Below are positions 26,176 to 34,334 of a stretch of DNA of 64,000 nt, piece after piece. The translations under genes were made by a program, and so were the position numbers. The DNA comes from Streptomyces sp. NBC_01268 (GTDB lineage Bacteria; Actinomycetota; Actinomycetes; Streptomycetales; Streptomycetaceae): the NCBI RefSeq assembly GCF_036240795.1, contig NZ_CP108454.1:3844001-3908000 (forward strand), given 5' to 3'. How positions within the stretch are numbered: the first letter of the stretch is position 1; the number at the start of each line of letters is the position of its first letter. The notes under the pieces were generated by a model. It did no database searches, had not been told where the DNA came from, and was given only the letters and a program-made list of their open reading frames with translations.

Positions 26176-26922
26176 GTGAGCCAGCAGCCGGACATGCAGC
26201 CGCAGCCGGGGAATCCCGAAGGCCCGGACAAGGCCGGGGGTCCGGCGCCGGACCGCGACCTGACCGGGGCGCCCTTCCCCCTCGGCGACTGGGGCGAGCC
26301 CGCCGAACGCCTCGACGAGCTCTACCGCTGGGTCGAGTCGAACGCGCTGCGCACCGCCGAGTGGTACCTGTCCGACCGCGTCTGGAAGCGCCGCTGCGCC
26401 CGCGCGCTGCGGGTGGGTACGGCCCTCGGGGTGATCGCGGGCGCCGCGCTGCCGCTGCTCGACCTGACCAAGGCCGCCGAGGGCACCGCGGGCTGGGGCT
26501 ACCTCTCGCTGCTGCTGGGCGCGGCCTGCCTGGCCTGCGACCGGTACTTCGGGCTCACCTCGGGCTGGATAAGGGACGTGGCGACCGCGCAGGCGGTGCA
26601 GCGGCGCCTCCAGGCGCTCCAGTTCGACTGGGCGTCGGAGAGCGTCCGCGAGGTGCTCGGCCCCACCGAGGGCACGGCCAGCGAGGCCGCCGAACGCTGC
26701 CTGGGAGTACTGCGCCGCTTCTCGGAGGACGTGACGGAACTGGTCCGGGCGGAGACGGCGGACTGGATGGTCGAGTTCCGCTCGGGCCCGGCCCCGCTGG
26801 CCCTCCAGTCGGTCGGCACCTCGGCGCCCCGCCCCGAGAGCGGACACCCCTCGGGCCGCTTCCCGCTGCCCCCGGGCACCCGGCCGAACATGCCGCGGCA
26901 GCGCCCGCCGGAGCCGCGCTGA
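26176..26922 (+). CDS. SLATT domain membrane protein
   Basis: A 248-residue protein with a proline-rich start, the helix RLDELYRWVESNALRTAEWY and two adjacent transmembrane helices (about residues 82-100 and 107-124, separated by a short loop). A helical part follows (ATAQAVQRRLQALQFDWASE) that matches the SLATT fold. SLATT proteins are predicted membrane effectors, often paired with nucleotide- or ligand-sensing partners in conflict systems. Here no partner is adjacent, and the gene sits alone beside the ybaB-recR operon, divergent from it. The GTG start has GAGGAG in front. The C-terminal 50 residues are proline-rich. Confidence 0.8.
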   Translation: MSQQPDMQPQPGNPEGPDKAGGPAPDRDLTGAPFPLGDWGEPAERLDELYRWVESNALRTAEWYLSDRVWKRRCARALRVGTALGVIAGAALPLLDLTKAAEGTAGWGYLSLLLGAACLACDRYFGLTSGWIRDVATAQAVQRRLQALQFDWASESVREVLGPTEGTASEAAERCLGVLRRFSEDVTELVRAETADWMVEFRSGPAPLALQSVGTSAPRPESGHPSGRFPLPPGTRPNMPRQRPPEPR

Positions 26923-26938
26923 GGCCCTTGCCGGAAGG

Positions 26939-27060
26939 CCGTCCCTACCCGACACGGGCCTACCCGACGGCCTGCCCGAGACGGCTCTACCCGAGATGGC
27001 CCTGCCCGACGGCTCTACCCGAGACGGCCCTGCCCGACGGCCCTGCCCGACGGCCCTGCC
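26939..27060. repeat. Degenerate tandem repeat after the SLATT gene
   Basis: About nine imperfect units based on GGCCCTGCCCGAC or GGCTCTACCCGAGAC run head to tail. They begin 17 bases after the SLATT stop and extend towards the convergent gene at 27163. The rest of the interval to 27162 shows nothing else. Confidence 0.8.
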
Positions 27061-27162
27061 GGGCGTCCCTGCCGGACGCGGCCCGTACGGGGCGTCCCGT
27101 ACGGGTACGGCGCCCCCCTGGCCTGATGTCTGCCCGGCCGGGGGCGGGGTGACGCCCGGGCG

Positions 27163-27816
27163 TCAGCTCAGGACGATCATCGAGCCCTGGCCCAGGCTGC
27201 GGGTGGCCGCGGCGTGGAGGCCGAGCCAGACGTGCCGCTCGCGGGCGAAGGGGCTGTCGTCCTGGTACGGGACGGGAGCGGCGGGCTCCTCCAGGGCGGT
27301 GGGACGCTCCGGGGCCTGGGGTGCGGCGGGCGGGTTCGCCGGGTCGATGCCGATCGCGGGCGCGACGAACTGCAGCTCGCGCAGCAGACCGTGCGAGGAG
27401 CCCAGCGGGCCGCCGCCCTCCAGGAGCTCGTCGTTCGAGAGCGGTGCGGGGAAGTCGACCGGCACGTAGGCGCCCGCGTGGTCGTAGTGCCAGACCAGGT
27501 GGGACTGCTGGGCGGTCGCCTCGAACATCTCCAGGAGCTGCTCGTAGTCGCCGCCGAGCTCCCCGACGGGTTCGACGGGCAGTCCGCACATCTGCAGCAG
27601 GTAGGCCCGGCGCAGGAAGTGCAGGGCCTCGTAGTCGAAGCCGGCGACCGGGGCGACGTCCCCGGAGAGTCCCGGCATGTACGCGTAGACGGGCACGGTC
27701 GGCAGGCCGGCCGTGGTGAGGGCGTGGTCGTAGGCGGCGATCTCTTCGGCGAAGGGGTTGTCGGCGCTGTGGCACAGCACGTCGACGAGGGGGACCAGCC
27801 ACAGGTCACAGGCCAA
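27163..27816 (-). CDS. Conserved hypothetical protein
   Basis: A 217-residue soluble acidic protein starting MACDLWLVPLVDVLCHSADN and containing AEEIAAYDHALTTAGLPTVP, DYEALHFLRRAYLLQMCGLP and DYEQLLEMFEATAQQSHLVW. The composition and unbroken frame show that it is real, but I recognise no domain or motif beyond a resemblance to other Streptomyces proteins of unknown function. The start is TTG with GGAG 12 bases before; a slightly later start is possible. It is convergent with the SLATT gene and followed upstream by the GntR gene on the same strand's far side. Confidence 0.65.
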   Translation of the reverse strand: MACDLWLVPLVDVLCHSADNPFAEEIAAYDHALTTAGLPTVPVYAYMPGLSGDVAPVAGFDYEALHFLRRAYLLQMCGLPVEPVGELGGDYEQLLEMFEATAQQSHLVWHYDHAGAYVPVDFPAPLSNDELLEGGGPLGSSHGLLRELQFVAPAIGIDPANPPAAPQAPERPTALEEPAAPVPYQDDSPFARERHVWLGLHAAATRSLGQGSMIVLS

Positions 27817-27997
27817 GGGAGGCTCGCTCTCCGTCAGTTGCGGGGTCGGTACGGGCGGTGTTCAGGGACGGCCAGGGTAGTCGGGCCCTCCGGCCCCGCA
27901 CACCCCGCCGGGGAACTGCCCCTGGAGGAACCCCCTCAACCCGCCCCGGCACAGCTCGGCCGGGCCGGTGCCGCGGCCGCTGCCGGCGCCGCGGCCG

Positions 27998-28705
27998 CTA
28001 CTGCCGATCCAGGCGCTCCAGGCGCTCCAGGCGCTCCGCCCACTCCAGCGACCGTGCGTTGTACTCCCGTACGACGGCGACGGCGCACTCCGCGTCGCCG
28101 CGCGTGATCGCGTCGACGAGTTCCACGTGGCCGCTCCACAGCCAGCGGGTGAACTCGCGGTCGGCGCGCAGGCGGGGCACCGAGAAGACCCAGGCCTGGA
28201 CGCGCAGCCGGTGCAGGAAGCCGGCGATGTGGTCGTTGGCGGAGACCAGCCGCCCCAGTTCGCGCCAGTAGCGGATGTCGTAGCCGATGAGGACTTCCAG
28301 CTCGCCGGCGCGGGCCGCGCGGGCGGCGGCCTCGCCCCGGCGGCGTATCGAGACCAGCGTGACCCCGTACGACAGGTCGGGCTCGGCGGGCGGGGTGGCG
28401 GGGGCGTCGCGGCGGAAGATGCCGTCCACGACGAGCATGCGGGCCTCGACCATGCCCCGGTAGTCGGCGACCGAGAACTCGTGGACGCGGAAGCCGCGGT
28501 GCTGGTCGGAGTCGAGCAGCCCCTGGGCGCAGAGGTCGACGAGGGCCTCGCGGACGGGGGTCGCGGACACCCCGTACTGCTCGGCGATCTGCTTGACGGT
28601 GAATTCCTCGCCGGATCGCAGACGCCCCGCGAGGACTTCGTCACGCAGCGCGTCCGCGATCTGCTGCCGCAAGGTGTTGCGGGTGACAGCTCCGCTCGCG
28701 GGCAT
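27998..28705 (-). CDS. GntR-family regulator with FCD domain
   Basis: A 235-residue regulator of the FadR/FCD branch. The winged helix is LRDEVLAGRLRSGEEFTVKQ and IAEQYGVSATPVREALVDLC; the helical FCD effector domain follows, with the metal-binding residues expected around YDIRYWRELGRLVSANDHIA and WSGHVELVDAITRGD. The last residues RLERLERLDRQ are encoded by three tandem AGGCGCTCC units. It starts 66 bases after the stop of the aminotransferase on the same strand and may control it. Effectors of this branch are usually small carboxylic acids. Confidence 0.9.
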   Translation of the reverse strand: MPASGAVTRNTLRQQIADALRDEVLAGRLRSGEEFTVKQIAEQYGVSATPVREALVDLCAQGLLDSDQHRGFRVHEFSVADYRGMVEARMLVVDGIFRRDAPATPPAEPDLSYGVTLVSIRRRGEAAARAARAGELEVLIGYDIRYWRELGRLVSANDHIAGFLHRLRVQAWVFSVPRLRADREFTRWLWSGHVELVDAITRGDAECAVAVVREYNARSLEWAERLERLERLDRQ

Positions 28706-28771
28706 GGTGGTCGGCCCCCTCCGTCCGGCTCCCGGACACCCTAGTCCAGGGCACGGAGGGGGCCTCTCCCG

Positions 28772-30133
28772 TCACACCGTGTGTTCGTCGGCCACGGTCA
28801 GGGCCGCGTCGAGGGCCGCCAGACCCTCCTTGGCCTCCGCCTCGGAGACGTTGCAGGCGGGGACGGCGTGGGTGCGGTTCATGTTGACGAAGGGCCACAG
28901 GCCGTTCTTCTTCGCGGTGGCCGCGAAGGCCGCCATGGGGGCGAAGTCCGCGCCCGCCGCGTTGTACGGGACGAGCGGCTCGCGGGTCTCGCGGTTCTTG
29001 ACCAGCTCAAGGGCCCAGAAGACGCCCAGACCGCGCACGTCGCCGACGGACGGGTGGCGCTCGGCGAGCTCGCGCAGGCCGGGGCCGAGGACGGTCTCGC
29101 CGATGCGGGCGGCGTGCTCGACGACCTTCTCGTCCTCCATGACGTTGATCGTCGCGACGGCGGCGGCACAGGCCAGCGGGTGACCGGAGTAGGTCAGACC
29201 GCCCGGGTAGGGCCGCTTGTCGAAGGTGGCGGCGATCTTCTCGCTGATGGCGACGCCGCCGAGCGGCACGTAGCCGGAGTTCACGCCCTTGGCGAAGGTC
29301 AGCAGGTCGGGCACGACGTCGAAGTGCTCGGCGGCGAACCACTTGCCGGTGCGGCCGAAGCCGGACATGACCTCGTCGAGGATGAAGACGATGCCGTACT
29401 TGTCGCAGATCTCGCGCACGCCGGCCAGGTAGCCGGGCGGCGGGGTCATGATGCCGGCGGTGCCCGGCACGGACTCCAGGATGATCGCGGCGACCGTGTG
29501 CGGGCCCTCGAACGCGATGGTGTCCTCGAGGTGCTGGAGCGCGCGGGCGCTCTCCTCGGCCTCGTTCGCCGAGTAGAACGGCGAGCGGTAGAGGAACGGC
29601 GCCCAGAAGTGCTTCACGCCGGCGGAGGCCGTGTCGGAGGCCCAGCGGCGCGGGTCACCGGTCAGGTTGATCGCGGTGGAGGTGGCGCCGTGATACGAGC
29701 GGTAGGCCGAGAGCAGCTTCGTACGGCCCGTGTGCAGACGGGCCATGCGGACGGCGTTCTCGACGGCCTCGGCGCCGCCGTTGGTGAAGAAGATCTTGTC
29801 CAGGTCGCCCGGGGTGCGCTCGGCGATGAGGCGCGCGGCCTCGGAGCGGACGTCCACGGCGAAGGCGGGCGCGAAGGTCGCCAGCTTCCCGGCCTGCTCC
29901 TGGATCGCGGCGACGACCTTGGGGTGCTGGTAGCCGATGTTGGTGTAGACGAGACCGCTGGTGAAGTCGAGGTAGCGGTTTCCTTCGTAGTCCCAGAAGT
30001 ACGAACCCTCGGCGCCGGCGACGGCGAGCGGGTCGATCAGGCCCTGGGCGGACCAGGAGTGGAACACGTGCGCGCGGTCGGCGGCCTTGACGGCCGCACC
30101 GGCCTGGGGGTCGGGCTCGACATGAGGGGTCAT
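28772..30133 (-). CDS. Class III aminotransferase (omega-amino acid type)
   Basis: A 453-residue PLP enzyme of the class III aminotransferases that move amino groups from omega-amino acids (beta-alanine, GABA, taurine and similar) to pyruvate or 2-oxoglutarate. Landmarks are [38 protein letters not shown], the aspartate in [17 protein letters not shown] and the PLP lysine in [17 protein letters not shown]. The ATG at 30133 has no ribosome site, so the message may be leaderless. The FCD-type GntR regulator downstream in the same direction suggests substrate-induced catabolism. The exact substrate cannot be decided from sequence. Confidence 0.9.
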   Translation of the reverse strand: MTPHVEPDPQAGAAVKAADRAHVFHSWSAQGLIDPLAVAGAEGSYFWDYEGNRYLDFTSGLVYTNIGYQHPKVVAAIQEQAGKLATFAPAFAVDVRSEAARLIAERTPGDLDKIFFTNGGAEAVENAVRMARLHTGRTKLLSAYRSYHGATSTAINLTGDPRRWASDTASAGVKHFWAPFLYRSPFYSANEAEESARALQHLEDTIAFEGPHTVAAIILESVPGTAGIMTPPPGYLAGVREICDKYGIVFILDEVMSGFGRTGKWFAAEHFDVVPDLLTFAKGVNSGYVPLGGVAISEKIAATFDKRPYPGGLTYSGHPLACAAAVATINVMEDEKVVEHAARIGETVLGPGLRELAERHPSVGDVRGLGVFWALELVKNRETREPLVPYNAAGADFAPMAAFAATAKKNGLWPFVNMNRTHAVPACNVSEAEAKEGLAALDAALTVADEHTV

Positions 30134-30240
30134 ATGTCGAGGGTAAGGAAGCGCAGGTGGGGCGGGCCATGGCCATCTTGTCCACCGAGACCGGGACGGA
30201 CGAGACAGGTTGCCGGACGGGTCCGCGAGGAGACTCCTAT

Positions 30241-30275
30241 TGACAGCAAGCTGTCATAGTGACAGGCTGCTGTCA
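30241..30275. promoter_or_regulatory. Twin operators before the PfpI-MarR operon
   Basis: TGACAGCAAGCTGTCA (30241-30256) is a perfect dyad and TGACAGGCTGCTGTCA (30260-30275) a second one, 19 bases apart, ending on the ATG of the next gene. Two equal sites on one DNA face so close to the start are typical MarR operators, so autoregulation by the MarR gene at 30913 is likely. Confidence 0.8.
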
Positions 30276-30916
30276 TGAACGAGGAGACGCGCACACCCCC
30301 GCACCCGCAGACCCACACGCCCGAGGCCGCGCAGACCGTCCATCTCGCCGTCTACGACACCCTCGCCGACTGGGAGACGGGCCACGCCACCGCCTGGCTC
30401 GCCCGCGCCGGCTTCACCGTCCGCACGGTCGGCCCGGCCGCCGGGGAGCCGGTCACCACCCTCGCCGGGATGCGGATCGTCCCGGACCTCTCCCTCGACG
30501 CGCTCGATCCCGCCGACAGCGGCCTGCTGATCCTCCCGGGCGCCGAGAAGTACGACGAGGGCGACGAGCTCGCCCCCTTCACCACCAAGGCCCGCGCCTT
30601 CCTCGACGGGGGCGTCCCGGTCGCCGCGATCTGCGGCGCCACGGCCGGCCTCGCCCGCGCGGGCCTGCTCGACTCCCTCCCCCACACCAGCGCGGCCTCC
30701 TTCTACCTCGCCGCCACCGGCTACGCGGGCGCCGCGCACTACGTGGAGGCCGACGCCGTGACCGCCGGGGACCTCATCACCGCCGGTCCGACCGAGCCGG
30801 TGGCCTTCGCCCGCGAGATCTTCGCCCGCCTCGGCGCGTACGAGGGCAAGCGCGACGCCTGGTTCCGCCTGTTCCACGACTCGGACCCGGCCGCCTTCGC
30901 GGAGCTGAACGCGTGA
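30275..30916 (+). CDS. DJ-1/PfpI family protein (type 1 glutamine amidotransferase-like)
   Basis: A 213-residue protein of the DJ-1/PfpI superfamily. The nucleophile is Cys120 in VPVAAICGATAGLARAGLL, with the preceding strand LLILPGAEKYDEGD. Members act as glyoxalases/deglycases, isonitrile hydratases or stress chaperones; the sequence does not tell which. Its ATG lies on the second operator half-site. It overlaps the MarR gene by four bases, so both are expressed together in response to the MarR ligand. Confidence 0.9.
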   Translation: MNEETRTPPHPQTHTPEAAQTVHLAVYDTLADWETGHATAWLARAGFTVRTVGPAAGEPVTTLAGMRIVPDLSLDALDPADSGLLILPGAEKYDEGDELAPFTTKARAFLDGGVPVAAICGATAGLARAGLLDSLPHTSAASFYLAATGYAGAAHYVEADAVTAGDLITAGPTEPVAFAREIFARLGAYEGKRDAWFRLFHDSDPAAFAELNA

Positions 30917-31377
30917 GCCGGCACCCGCAGGACGCCCTCTCCCGCACGGCCCTCGGCGTCTTCCGGCTCAACGGACAGTTCCTCGCCGTGTCGGAACGCC
31001 TCGCCGAACCGGCCGGACTCACCGCCGCCTGGTGGCAGGTCCTCGGCGCCGTCCTCCCCGAGCCGCTCCCCGTCTCCGGCATCGCCCGCGCCATGGGCAT
31101 CACCCGCCAGAGCGTCCAGCGGATCGCGGACCTCCTGGTCAAGGAGGGCCTCGCCGCCTACGAGCCGAACCCGGCCCACCGCCGCGCCAAGCTGCTCGCC
31201 CCCACCGAGGCCGGGCGCGCCGCCGTCCGCCGCATCGACCCCGGGCACGCGGAACTGGCCGCGCGGCTCCTGCGGGAGCTGGGCGGCCAGGAGGCGTTCG
31301 ACGAGACGGTACGGGTGCTGGAGCGGCTGATCGGGGCGATGGACGCGATCGAGGCGGACGGGCCGGACCCCTCCTGA
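30913..31377 (+). CDS. MarR-family transcriptional regulator
   Basis: A 154-residue MarR protein with the winged helix LPVSGIARAMGITRQSVQRI, ADLLVKEGLAAYEPNPAHRR and the wing AKLLAPTEAGRAAV. GTG at 30913 overlaps the PfpI stop (GTGA). It probably represses its own operon through the twin TGACAG dyads at 30241-30275. Confidence 0.9.
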   Translation: MSRHPQDALSRTALGVFRLNGQFLAVSERLAEPAGLTAAWWQVLGAVLPEPLPVSGIARAMGITRQSVQRIADLLVKEGLAAYEPNPAHRRAKLLAPTEAGRAAVRRIDPGHAELAARLLRELGGQEAFDETVRVLERLIGAMDAIEADGPDPS

Positions 31378-31384
31378 CCGGCGC

Positions 31385-31441
31385 AGGATCAGCGCGGGGT
31401 CAGAGCCGGATCAGCGCCGGGACCAGCGCCGGGATCAGCGC
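31385..31441. repeat. Degenerate tandem 12-bp repeat
   Basis: Units of GGATCAGCGCCG type (with GGACC and GGGTC variants) run head to tail between the MarR stop and the convergent DUF2785 gene. The last unit enters that gene's final codons. Confidence 0.75.
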
Positions 31442-32226
31442 TTGACGATCCGGTCCAGGACCTCGGCGAGGCGGGCCTTCACGGCCGCGCCGTGGTGCAG
31501 GGGCTCCGGCTCGGACTCCTGGTCCGCGCGCACACCTCGGTCCGCGAGGACGTAGAGCAGGCGCAGCGTGCGCAGGCAGTTGGAGAGGTGGGCGGGCACC
31601 GGCGTGACGATCCGGTCGGCGCCGAACTCCGCGTCGACCGCGTCCAGCCACCCCGTCGCGTCCCGCTCGCTCAGGTCCGTCCGGGTGAGGACGTGCGCGA
31701 CCGCCCGCGCCAGCCGGTCGTCCTCCAGCTGGTCGAGGACGTGGTCGGTCGGCGCCGTCATCCGCGCGGCGGCCAGCTCCAGCATCCGCACCGGGTCCAC
31801 CTCGGCGTGCCGCCCGAACCTGTCCAGCAGATCGGCGCCGTGCGCGACCGCGTGCAGCCAGCCCAGCTTCTCGTCGTGGCCGCGCAGATCCCGCTCGGAC
31901 GGGTACCAGCGCGCGAACGCGTCCACCCACTCCGCACGGAACCCGCCGGCGCTCACGACCATGTCGAGGACGAGCGGCGCGAACGTACGGGCCTGGACCT
32001 CCGGATCCCCGAACCGGGCGGCCATCTCGTCACCCAGCTCCAGCCGCCGTCGCTCGTCGATCACCCCGCGCTGGAGCCACGTGTACAGGACCCCGTAGGG
32101 CGCGCCGTCCCGGACCTCCGGGTCCGGATCGGCGAGGGCGCGGGACAACTCCCCGACCAGTTCGCCCAGATCACGGTCGGCGGGCACGGCGTAATCGGCG
32201 TCGACGACGCCATTCCAGTCGGTCAC
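31435..32226 (-). CDS. DUF2785 domain protein
   Basis: A 263-residue soluble helical protein of the DUF2785 family, function unknown. Typical stretches are GAPYGVLYTWLQRGVIDERR, ERDLRGHDEKLGWLHAVAHG and ADLLDRFGRHAEVDPVRML; the conserved WLHAVAHGADLL contains paired histidines that could be catalytic or metal-binding. It stands alone, convergent with the PfpI-MarR operon. Confidence 0.85.
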   Translation of the reverse strand: MTDWNGVVDADYAVPADRDLGELVGELSRALADPDPEVRDGAPYGVLYTWLQRGVIDERRRLELGDEMAARFGDPEVQARTFAPLVLDMVVSAGGFRAEWVDAFARWYPSERDLRGHDEKLGWLHAVAHGADLLDRFGRHAEVDPVRMLELAAARMTAPTDHVLDQLEDDRLARAVAHVLTRTDLSERDATGWLDAVDAEFGADRIVTPVPAHLSNCLRTLRLLYVLADRGVRADQESEPEPLHHGAAVKARLAEVLDRIVKR

Positions 32227-32250
32227 ACCCGCACGATAATCGGACTGCGG

Positions 32251-32478
32251 CTAGCCGCGCTGCGAATAACTCTCGGCGTACGGATCCGCGAAGAGCTCCG
32301 TCGGCGGGAACCGCCACGACAGCGGCCAGGTCTTCCCCGTCGACGCCGGGACCGGTACGTAACTCACATGCGCGGGAACCGCGTTGAAGCGGGTCACCCC
32401 ACGCGGCCACGAACGGTGCGACGTCGACCCCGACGGCAGCAGGAAGCACACCCCGCGCCGCCCGTTCGCCTCCGTCAC
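32251..32478 (-). CDS. Small hypothetical protein
   Basis: A 75-residue frame from GTG reads VTEANGRRGVCFLLPSG, then SWPRGVTRFNAVPAHVSYVP and ends TELFADPYAESYSQRG. The sequence looks like a genuine protein tail with balanced composition. It starts close to and opposite the DUF397 remnant. I do not recognise the family; a longer upstream start in this frame gives arginine-rich shadow and is not favoured. Confidence 0.5.
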   Translation of the reverse strand: MTEANGRRGVCFLLPSGSTSHRSWPRGVTRFNAVPAHVSYVPVPASTGKTWPLSWRFPPTELFADPYAESYSQRG

Positions 32479-32514
32479 GACCGGCCCCGGGTCGCCCCCG
32501 CGGCGCTCAGCGCG

Positions 32515-32774
32515 ATGGAGCGTCTGGTTCACCCGGTCAGCAAGTCCACCCTGAGCTGGTTCACGTCCCCGTACAGCGACGGCAGCGGCGGCAACTGCAT
32601 CGAGGTGGCCTTCGACTGGCACAAGTCCTCCTCCAGCGACGATGGCGGCGGCAGCTGCGTCGAAGTCGCCGCCTGCCCCCACGCCGTCCACCTCCGTGGC
32701 TCCAAGGTCCAGGACGGCCCCACCTCGCGGTCGAGCCGGGCGCCTGGGGTTCGTTCCTCGCCGGGCAGGGCTGA
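32515..32774 (+). pseudogene. DUF397 gene with a single-base frameshift
   Basis: The frame has two DUF397 half-motifs, WFTSPYSDGSGGNCIEVA and WHKSSSSDDGGGSCVEVA, followed by HAVHLRGSKVQDGPT. The expected end LAVEPGAWGSFLAGQG and its stop at 32774 are present, but one frame away: a single C is missing near 32724 (ACCTCGCG where ACCCTCGCG is needed). DUF397 proteins are small partners of XRE regulators in Streptomyces, but no XRE gene is adjacent. Either a genuine recent mutation or a sequencing error. Confidence 0.75.
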
Positions 32775-32794
32775 CCTGCCGGGACAGGCGAGGG

Positions 32795-32822
32795 TGCCGT
32801 CCGGGACGTGTCCCGGACGGCA
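32795..32822. terminator. Hairpin after the DUF397 remnant
   Basis: Thirteen-base arms TGCCGTCCGGGAC / GTCCCGGACGGCA around two bases; a near-perfect palindrome suited to a strong stem-loop, 21 bases after the restored DUF397 stop. Confidence 0.7.
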
Positions 32823-32911
32823 GCCGGCCTTCCGCGGTCTCGGCAGCCGCGGCAAGAGTGGCGCCCCGTCGGGCTCCGGAACCCCGGGGCCCCCGTGACG
32901 GAGGAGCCATC

Positions 32912-33208
32912 ATGCGTTTCCGTAAGCTCGCCGCGGCCGGTGTTCTCGCCGGCGCCATGATGTCCGCGACCGCCGTGGTGCCCGCCCAGGCGGCCCCCAC
33001 GGGGGAGACCGCCGGGTGGGCGATGTCGATCGGCGGACCGATCAGGAGCTGTGCCGCCGCCAGTTGCGGGGTCGTGTACCAGACCTCGTACGGCGAGGAC
33101 GTCTACTGGGACTCCAGCAAGATCAATTCCTCGGGCAACCGCTGGTACCACGTGACGAGCCCGCGGAGCGGCTGGATCTACTGCGGCAACATCAGCGCCC
33201 CCTGCTGA
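32912..33208 (+). CDS. Small secreted protein with SH3-like domain
   Basis: A 98-residue precursor with a signal peptide (RKLAAAGVLAGAMMSATAVV, cleavage after PAQA). The mature domain of about 70 residues (PIRSCAAASCGVVYQTSYGE, WYHVTSPRSGWIYCGNIS) resembles bacterial SH3 domains that bind cell wall. Four cysteines could make two disulfides. GGAGGAG lies before the ATG. It is convergent with the chitinase gene 9 bases away. Confidence 0.8.
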   Translation: MRFRKLAAAGVLAGAMMSATAVVPAQAAPTGETAGWAMSIGGPIRSCAAASCGVVYQTSYGEDVYWDSSKINSSGNRWYHVTSPRSGWIYCGNISAPC

Positions 33209-33217
33209 TCCGGCAGG

Positions 33218-34108
33218 TCAGCAGTACAGGTTCGCCCCGGCCGGGACGCCCAGGATCTGGGTGAACTGCTGGTACTTGGTGACCCGGCTCTGCACCTGGG
33301 CCGGGTTGCCGCCGTTGCACTCCAGGCTGCCGTTGATCGCCCAGATGGTCTGACCGAAGCCCGCGCCGTTGACCATGGCGTTGTGGGCGGTCATGGTGCC
33401 GGGGCCGTTCTGGGTGTTCCAGTACCAGAGGCCGGTGGCCATGGCGACGGCCGGTTCGCGCTCGACGCGCCAGGGGTTGTTGAGCAGGTCGATGCCGAGG
33501 GCGTCGCCCGCGGCCTTGTAGTTGAAGTTCCAGGAGAGCTGGATGGGGCCGCGGCCGTAGTAGGCGGCCTGGCCGGCCGGGCAGCCGTAGGGCTGGGTCG
33601 TATCGCAGTAGTGGGGGTAGTTGGCGGTGTTCTGCTCGACGATGTAGTAGAGGCCGCCGGTCTCGTGGCTGACGTTGGCGAGGAAGGCCGCGGCCTCCTG
33701 CTTCTTCACCGTGTCGCTGCCGGTGGTGGCGAAGGCCGGGTACGACTTGAGGGCGGTGACGAGGCCCGCGTACGTGTAGAAGGGGTTCCGGTTCGGGAAC
33801 ATCTGGTTGAACTGGGCCTCGGAGACGACGAATCCGGAGGGGTTGCCGGGGTCGGTGCCGCCGCCGGTGCCGCAGGTGCCCTCGTCGCGCCAGACGTCGG
33901 TGGTGCCGGGACGCTCGTTCTGGGTCCACCACTTGGCGTACCAGTTGTGGCCGTTGTACGAGGCGGTCATGCCGCCCGTGTAGACGCTGGAGGAGTTCCA
34001 GGCGCCCACGCAGGCGGGGGCCGCGCCCGCCTGGGTGACGGGGAGGAGTACGGCGAGGCCGACGACCGTACAGATCGCGGCGAAGGCGGTGAGAAGACGT
34101 CGCAGCAT
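33218..34108 (-). CDS. Family 19 chitinase with chitin-binding domain
   Basis: A 296-residue secreted endochitinase. The signal peptide ends QAGAAPA; a chitin-binding domain of the carbohydrate-binding family 5/12 follows (WNSSSVYTGGMTASYNGHNW, YAKWWTQNERPG, about 34-80), then a short linker and the GH19 catalytic domain. The acid is Glu149 in NVSHETGGLYY and the second catalytic residue Glu158 in IVEQNTANY; YYGRGPIQLSWNFNY completes the signature. It hydrolyses chitin by inversion. The ATG at 34108 is preceded by GGAAGGAAGAG. The promoter carries a DasR-like site, so induction by chitin products is expected. Confidence 0.95.
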   Translation of the reverse strand: MLRRLLTAFAAICTVVGLAVLLPVTQAGAAPACVGAWNSSSVYTGGMTASYNGHNWYAKWWTQNERPGTTDVWRDEGTCGTGGGTDPGNPSGFVVSEAQFNQMFPNRNPFYTYAGLVTALKSYPAFATTGSDTVKKQEAAAFLANVSHETGGLYYIVEQNTANYPHYCDTTQPYGCPAGQAAYYGRGPIQLSWNFNYKAAGDALGIDLLNNPWRVEREPAVAMATGLWYWNTQNGPGTMTAHNAMVNGAGFGQTIWAINGSLECNGGNPAQVQSRVTKYQQFTQILGVPAGANLYC

Positions 34109-34150
34109 GCGCTCTTCCTTCCGGTGGGGGAAGGGCCAGCGAAGCGCGAT

Positions 34151-34178
34151 TGGTCTGAACCTGTCAAGGTCTAGACCA
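34151..34178 (-). promoter_or_regulatory. DasR-type operator and promoter of the chitinase
   Basis: GGTCTAGACCA at 34168-34178 is the core of the DasR-responsive element (consensus ACTGGTCTAGACCACT), and TGGTCTGAACC at 34151-34161 is a second, weaker copy, matching the paired direct repeats known before Streptomyces chitinase genes. On the minus strand TTGACA (34167-34162) between them looks like the -35 box; the -10 box is weak. Confidence 0.75.
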
Positions 34179-34334
34179 GACATTACCCACCGGTCGTATA
34201 CAGGCGTCCGCTGTTACGCTCCCCTTCGGCCTGCCTGGGGGGTTGACCACACACCAGAGGCAGCGCAGGCATCAACAGCATCATGGGCCGGGGACAGCCA
34301 GGCCCGACCCAGGGGAAAACGGGGAGTACACCAG

